This document shows, in pieces, positions 58,871 through 64,000 of a stretch of DNA of 64,000 nt. A program made the position numbers and the translations under genes. This DNA comes from Carnegiea gigantea (lineage: Eukaryota > Streptophyta > Magnoliopsida > Caryophyllales > Cactaceae). The stretch covers positions 532,001 through 596,000 of the forward strand of contig JAKOGI010000366.1 of assembly GCA_029747015.1 (NCBI GenBank), given 5' to 3'. Numbering within the stretch: the first letter of the stretch is position 1; each line of letters starts with the position of its first letter. Below the pieces are notes generated by a model. The model was not told the origin of the DNA, did no database searches, and saw only the letters and a program-made list of their open reading frames with translations.

Positions 58871-60528
58871 ATGATCTAGAAAGTCTATTGGTCCTAAGTT
58901 CAGCAGATTGATAGCAAAAACAATCTTAAAAAATAAAATTTGAAGTTTGGGAGTTAAATTCTTTTTATTTTTAAAATATTTTTATTAATTCTTACAATAT
59001 TTGTTAGGAAAAAATTAATAAAAAATATTGCTAACCCGTTGGATCTGATCTGACCTTGAGACCTTAGAGTTAGAATTTAATATTTTCAAACCCAAACCTA
59101 AAGTGAACCGTCTCTTGTTTAACCAACCTTCTGAATTCACAGGTTTATTTATAAGCGATTAAGTAGGTTATTAAGACAACAAGCATTTTGCCTTTTCAAA
59201 CCCAATTAAGGATAATGTGTTGTAAAGGGTTTAGTATTTGCCTTAGAAATTAGGTTGTTGACGAGTATGCTATCAAATGATTTAACTCGTGACATTGGGT
59301 CGGGGAATTGAAGAAATCTAAAATATGTAACTATGTTAAAAATGTAATCATTAATGTGTGAATAAAATCTATATAGCTATATATAAAATTGAGAGAATCC
59401 ACAAATATTTGCCAAGTGTCATAACATTATTGGTTAGGATATTAACTACTATTTTAATTAATTTTGTTTTTTTAGTATGAATATATACAATTCTTTTTTA
59501 TTTATTATATAATCTGTAAGACATTCCATCTTTTCCTTAATCAATTACGTATAAATGTTATTGATAAACACTTACTTGCAAACATAGAACATCGTATCTT
59601 TAAAAAAAATGATGCAAAAATTCTTTAACTATAAAATAAATCTGAACAATGAAAAAAAATTATTGCTTAAATATTTATAATTCTAAAGATTAACATATTG
59701 GTTTACTCAACTCTTGTATCGCAAGAGGAATAGTTACAATAGATAGCTAATGTACACTAATATGATATGGTGCAATAAAGTGGAAAGTATTACCATGAAA
59801 ATAGGGGGTTTTGAAGATAAAAATTCAAGTAAACAATTTACAATGAGTTGGTGTAAAATTTTATCAATGCAAATATGACTCCTCATGATAAAAAATATTG
59901 GATACAGATTGAATATGCCATAGAAAGAAATTTTTTAGTGATGAACATTAATATTTAGGAGGTGCAACAAACTACATAGGAGGGAAGGTTGGGGAATCAC
60001 AAATGTTCAGTTGCTCCAATCACGCAAAACGCATTGCGTGGCCACCAAAATTAAATCTTTGGTCTTCGAATGAAAGATAAAGTTTAACCCACAAAATTAA
60101 AAGCTTTCGACATGTCTTTCTGAAACAGTTGCTATTCCATGAAAGTACATGAACTAACCCTATAAAAATCAAATAGAGTGAAAAAGAAGTAAAGAAAATA
60201 TCGCCCATAAAAAGAAAATAATGAGTTCTAAGTGGGCTGTTAGAAAGGCGTATTAAGTTGGTCACAATATTTATTTTTTTTTATTTTGCTTGTTTGTAGT
60301 TGCTAATGACTTAAGAAAGTTTCATGGAAGATATATGTAAAGATATGCCTCCCGAAGACCCAAAGTCTAACTTTTATACTCCCCTTTAAAGATTCTACTA
60401 CATCTATAACCTTAGTTTTGTAGATTAAAAACTACAATGTAATTTGTAATTCTATATCTTTTGACCACCCAAATTATTAAATATGATTCATGACTTAAAC
60501 AATTGTAACACAGCTGAAATTAAGCAAT
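58871..60528. other. AT-rich intergenic DNA
   Basis: No gene, terminal repeat pair or RNA seen. The minus frame at 60020-60265 has no recognisable motif and is not called. Confidence 0.6.
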
Positions 60529-60530
60529 AA

Positions 60531-60567
<37 letters not shown>

Positions 60568-60615
60568 ATATATATGTATATATTATATATGTGCATGTAT
60601 GTATGCATGTATGTA

Positions 60616-60685
<70 letters not shown>

Positions 60686-60756
60686 ATGTATATGTATATA
60701 TATATATACACACGTATACATACAAATATATATATATATATATATACCACACACAA

Positions 60757-60838
<82 letters not shown>
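60529..60838. repeat. (TA)n microsatellite with TATG/TACA interruptions
   Basis: About 310 bp of mostly TA dinucleotides, broken by ATGTATGCATGTATG near 60595-60615 and GTATATGTATA and CACACGTATACATACA blocks. The Ile-Tyr repeat frames on both strands here are artefacts. Confidence 0.97.
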
Positions 60839-60839
<1 letters not shown>

Positions 60840-61077
60840 TAAAAGATAGAGGGAGGCCACTTAGTGAATGAGGTGTAAAATGCTACATGAATGATGAAAC
60901 TCCTACAAATAGAGAGGCTTTCTTATAATTTTTAATTCTCACAAGAATGATGATAAAAACAATAGATTGCTGAATCTGAATACTAATCGGATCAGGTTAA
61001 TTTCAATTCAGTTAAATTAAATTAATAAAGCATTTACTTATGTCAATGTTAGTTCGAGTCAGGCTAATTCGGGATCC
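60839..61077. other. Intergenic DNA left of the TRIM
   Basis: 240 bp without recognisable coding. It ends with GATCC, the target duplication of the next element. Confidence 0.6.
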
Positions 61078-61613
61078 TGTTGGAGTATGAAAGTAGGTGT
61101 TGTTCCACGTTGATAAAAACATAAAGAATATAAAAGTGGGTGTTATCCCACATTGATAAAATTAAATGGCTTGAGCATGTATATGAGCTTGTGAGTTACT
61201 CCACCTATTACCAACTGGTTTTGGATTGGAACCCCATTTGAGCTTATATGCATGACTCTTTATTAAAAGCCCAATTATTATAGAAATTTAACATGTTATT
61301 AGGGCAAGGTTACTCGATCTTGATTTGCCACCATCCTCTTTTGATTAAAGTTGTGTGCACATGTTGGGTCTTCTTAATAGCCTACACCTGAGGGGGCGTG
61401 TTTGAGTATGAAAGTAGGTATTGTCCCACATTAATAAAGAGCAAAGAATATGAAAGTGGGTGTTGTCCCACATTGATAAAATTAAAGGACTTGAGCATGT
61501 ATATGATCTTGTGAGTTACTCCACCCATTGCCAATTAGTTTTGGGTTGAAATCTCATTTGAGCTTATATGTATGACTGTTTATTGACGGCCCAATTAGTA
61601 TAGAAATTTAACA
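61078..61613 (+). mobile_element. TRIM (miniature LTR element), 536 bp
   Basis: LTR 61078-61293 (216 bp), decayed initiator-Met primer site TGTTATTAGGGC at 61294-61305, a core of under 100 bp without coding, polypurine tract CTGAGGGGGCG at 61388-61398, LTR 61399-61613 (215 bp). Both LTRs begin TGTTGGAGTATG or TGTTTGAGTATG and end TTTAACA. The target duplication GATCC is perfect (61073-61077 and 61614-61618). Each LTR has two copies of a GTGGGTGTTGTCCCACATTG-like segment. It depends on enzymes from another element. Confidence 0.93.
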
Positions 61614-61783
61614 GATCCACAATTTGCATTTTCTACTAGCATATCACATGTACATCCAGCCAGCTTCTAATGCTCTCTGTCTCCTAATTCATGTATTCAT
61701 TCACGTATAATACTAACATTGACCCTCTTCTATTTAAGCATCACAACCATCATCATAGCTAACTACACCTCTAGCTCCCAACC

Positions 61784-61935
61784 ATGGCTGAGCCAACCGT
61801 GCCCTTCCACATGGCAACAATACCATCCTTGGGTTAGGGCCATGTCAATCCACTTCTAAATCTTTGCAAAACCATAGCTTAAAAGAAGCCCAATTCATAG
61901 GAGTTGTGGAGTGGTTTGGCTTCTTATTCAATGGC
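61784..61935 (+). pseudogene. UGT exon-1 fragment (pseudogene)
   Basis: The start ATG at 61784 in CAACCATGG is followed by sequence matching the first 55 or so residues of the UGT at 49237: FHMATIPSLG, a stop where the Arg of PGRGH should be, GHVNPLLNLCKTIA, a stop, KKPN. A deletion of about 11 bases then shifts the frame before FIGVVEWFGFLFNG, the counterpart of FIVTEEWLGLLHG. Similarity ends near 61935. A TATA-like TATTTAAG is at 61731-61738. PSPG box and exon 2 are absent. It is probably a broken tandem relative. Confidence 0.83.
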
Positions 61936-64000
61936 AGATCTAGACATATAAAGTAGGAGTGTCCATTTATTAAACCATCCATTTTAGTAGGGGTAACACC
62001 CCTAATCCCTAATGCCTGATTGTTCTAACTTAATTACTCATTAGTTGTTAATTAGTAGCGAAGGTCTGTTAATTAGAGGCATTACTGCCATTTCGTAACG
62101 GAGCTAACTGAATTTACCTGTATTACTGTGTTACTCATTTAATCACCTGACTCACCACATAATTGAAATAACATACATTCACCCATTTATGCAAGTTGTG
62201 ATGCACCTGATAACTCAATGTATGATTACAACTAGTAATTACAAAGTCCAAAAGGATACAAAATCATCAGGTCCTTAGGGTGTTAGCCTATAAATTACTG
62301 TGAGCGTTTAGCTAGCAAATCCTCAAACAAAAGCAATTGTAAGGCTCTTTCATTTCTTGCCACCTTTTGGTTTGCCAGGAGAAAGACTGTTCACTGATCC
62401 CTTACCTAAAATAGAAAACATAAAAACATTCAAAGTATGAGCCGAAGCTCAGCACATACATCCCTATGTAGTAAAATAAGCTTTAAGTTTAACTAGTTAG
62501 GCACCCGCATTTCAAAATATTTTGTTTTGCAAATAGGAGAGAGAGAGAATGTGTAATTAAAGTTGAGTTGCCAATTATTATCTGAAAGTAGACCTCTGTT
62601 GACGTCTGCAATGATATTGAGATAGGTGCACACCTCGCAAGCCGATCGAAAAGCCTAAGTTGCAGCCGCATGGGTGAATTGAATGGCATACACCTTGATG
62701 ATTGATAATTGATAGGGCCGCTTGCTTAGGTGACAAAACATTGCGCTAAATGATTCATTATATGAACATTATATTGGTTTTGTATAATTTGAGAAACATG
62801 TGAGTTTTTGAAAACCACAAGCACTGTACGTACCTGGTCTTTGAGAATCTCTCCTCATTTTATTGAAAATCGTTTGCTGGCAGCTTGAATGATATGAAGG
62901 TGCAATGTACATTGCCGATGTTCGTTTAATGAATGATATGAAGGTGCACTAGGGATGACTCGCCGTGTGCTTGTTAATAATGATGTTACCCCCATTCCTG
63001 TTTGAACTATTATGATAAACCTGTTACTATCATTATTTCGTTGCACTATTAGTGCTAACGTCATTATAAATTATTGTGAGTACCATTGTCATTATTATTA
63101 TAGTTATATTTTTTGTTATTAGTTACAGCTACAGGGTAGACACTTGCCATGACGTGGTTTAGTGATGACATAAGGTTGGTGTTGAGTACAATCTAAGGGG
63201 TACTCTTAACATGTTTAACTCTTACATGTACTTCGAAAACATCCACAATCCTAGTCCTTATGTAAACTTAACCCCAAATTTAAATTTGAAGCCACACATT
63301 CCATCCATTTTTCATCCCCTCAAGCCACATCACCTTCTTATCAATTCCCTTTAACTGATTTAAATCACTAACCTATGTTAACCTTAGTTTAGCAATATCA
63401 GTAGCTCCACAACCACCCATTACCACCTAGTTAAACTTCACACTTCAACTCAACGCTCTTAAAATACCCAAGATCATTACATTCCCCTTCCTTCCTCTCT
63501 TCCTCTATCTCAATTTGACAACTGACTCATAACATATATCCACTCAACACCTAATCCACCTATATTCTCATCTAATTAGCATAATTAACTTATTTGAACA
63601 CTAATGAAGTAATATAATTAAAATAGCATAATTAAAATAACATAATTAAAATAGACATTATCCAAGAATCTTAATCACCATATCCATGGCTACACATACA
63701 TTTCCAACACATATATAACCCATCAACCACATTCAAATATTAATTAAAAATAATCTAAACACTGCTTTCTCATCCAAACCACAACCTCTAATCACCAACT
63801 CATAAACATAACTCACTCATCCAACATGTTTTTCTTTTTAATTTCATTCAAATATGCATTCGCATCCACTTAACTCCATTAAATCAAGATAACAAACTTA
63901 ATTCACATCTAAGTCCAAAACCCTCACACTCCACCCTCCCCAATTCACAACTCAATCCAACCTGCCAAAATAATCCAAGAAATTTACAAATAGATAATCA
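61936..64000. other. Intergenic DNA to window end
   Basis: No gene seen. Small items: GAATGATATGAAGGTGCA occurs twice (near 62887 and 62932), and ATAATTAAAATAG-type units repeat three or four times at 63612-63655. From about 63230 the plus strand is notably poor in G and rich in C and T, which could be an untranslated or LTR region, but no partner repeat is in the window. Confidence 0.5.

Noticed and set aside
59380..59480. Helitron-like opening (CTATATATAAAATTGAGAG)
   Set aside because: The start is suggestive, but no CTRR end with a preceding hairpin was found at a reasonable distance.
60488..60860. Open frames of repeated Ile-Tyr on both strands
   Set aside because: They are translations of the TA microsatellite and carry no protein signal.

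Overview
This is nuclear DNA from a flowering plant, most likely a dicot. It is AT-rich. It has one intron-containing UDP-glycosyltransferase gene with a TATA box and a poly(A) signal. Almost everything else is plant-type transposable elements: Athila, chromovirus, Sirevirus and other Ty1/copia elements, a Tat-like remnant, a TRIM, a Tourist-type MITE and caulimovirid-like fragments. There are no bacterial operons, no CRISPR array and no rRNA or tRNA gene. The transfer-RNA matches are reverse-transcription primer sites.

Region by region. (1) 1-19613: two Athila-type Ty3/gypsy copies in tandem sharing the middle LTR, in the order partial LTR, internal, LTR, internal, LTR, with a period of about 9.0 kb. 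(2) 19858-38370: an older Ty3/gypsy chromovirus on the + strand with both LTRs. Its protease is interrupted by a probable solo LTR (22819-24100). Its RNase H is interrupted by a complete Sirevirus-type Ty1/copia element on the - strand (25607-35893, target duplication AATTC). (3) 38371-45300: a graveyard of - strand fragments: a primer site with a decayed first ORF (possibly pararetroviral), a Tat-like gag with its primer site and LTR stub, and a copia gag with its primer site. (4) 45300-49100: intergenic DNA with a Tourist-like MITE (46933-47738) and a long fold-back (48236-48650). (5) 49237-52041: the UGT gene, two exons, 454 residues, closest in recalled sequence to family UGT87. (6) 52160-55495: a decayed copia pol on the - strand. 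(7) 55500-58160: an endogenous pararetrovirus fragment with reverse transcriptase, RNase H, an unassigned downstream reading frame, a TATA-like promoter and a poly(A) signal. (8) 58170-64000: intergenic DNA with a (TA)n microsatellite, a 536-bp TRIM with intact GATCC target duplication, and a broken UGT exon-1 copy 170 bp beyond it.

The only gene likely to serve the plant is the UGT. Every coding retroelement carries stops, frameshifts or deletions. The nesting gives a relative order: the gypsy host came first, the solo-LTR element and the Sirevirus later. I found no convincing new biological system. The parts most worth a second look are the LTR-sharing Athila tandem with its repeated polypurine motif and hairpin, the pararetroviral downstream frame, the Sirevirus env-like frame beside a deleted RT core, and the UGT with a broken exon-1 relative next to a TRIM. 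Family names rest on recalled motif similarity, not database searches.
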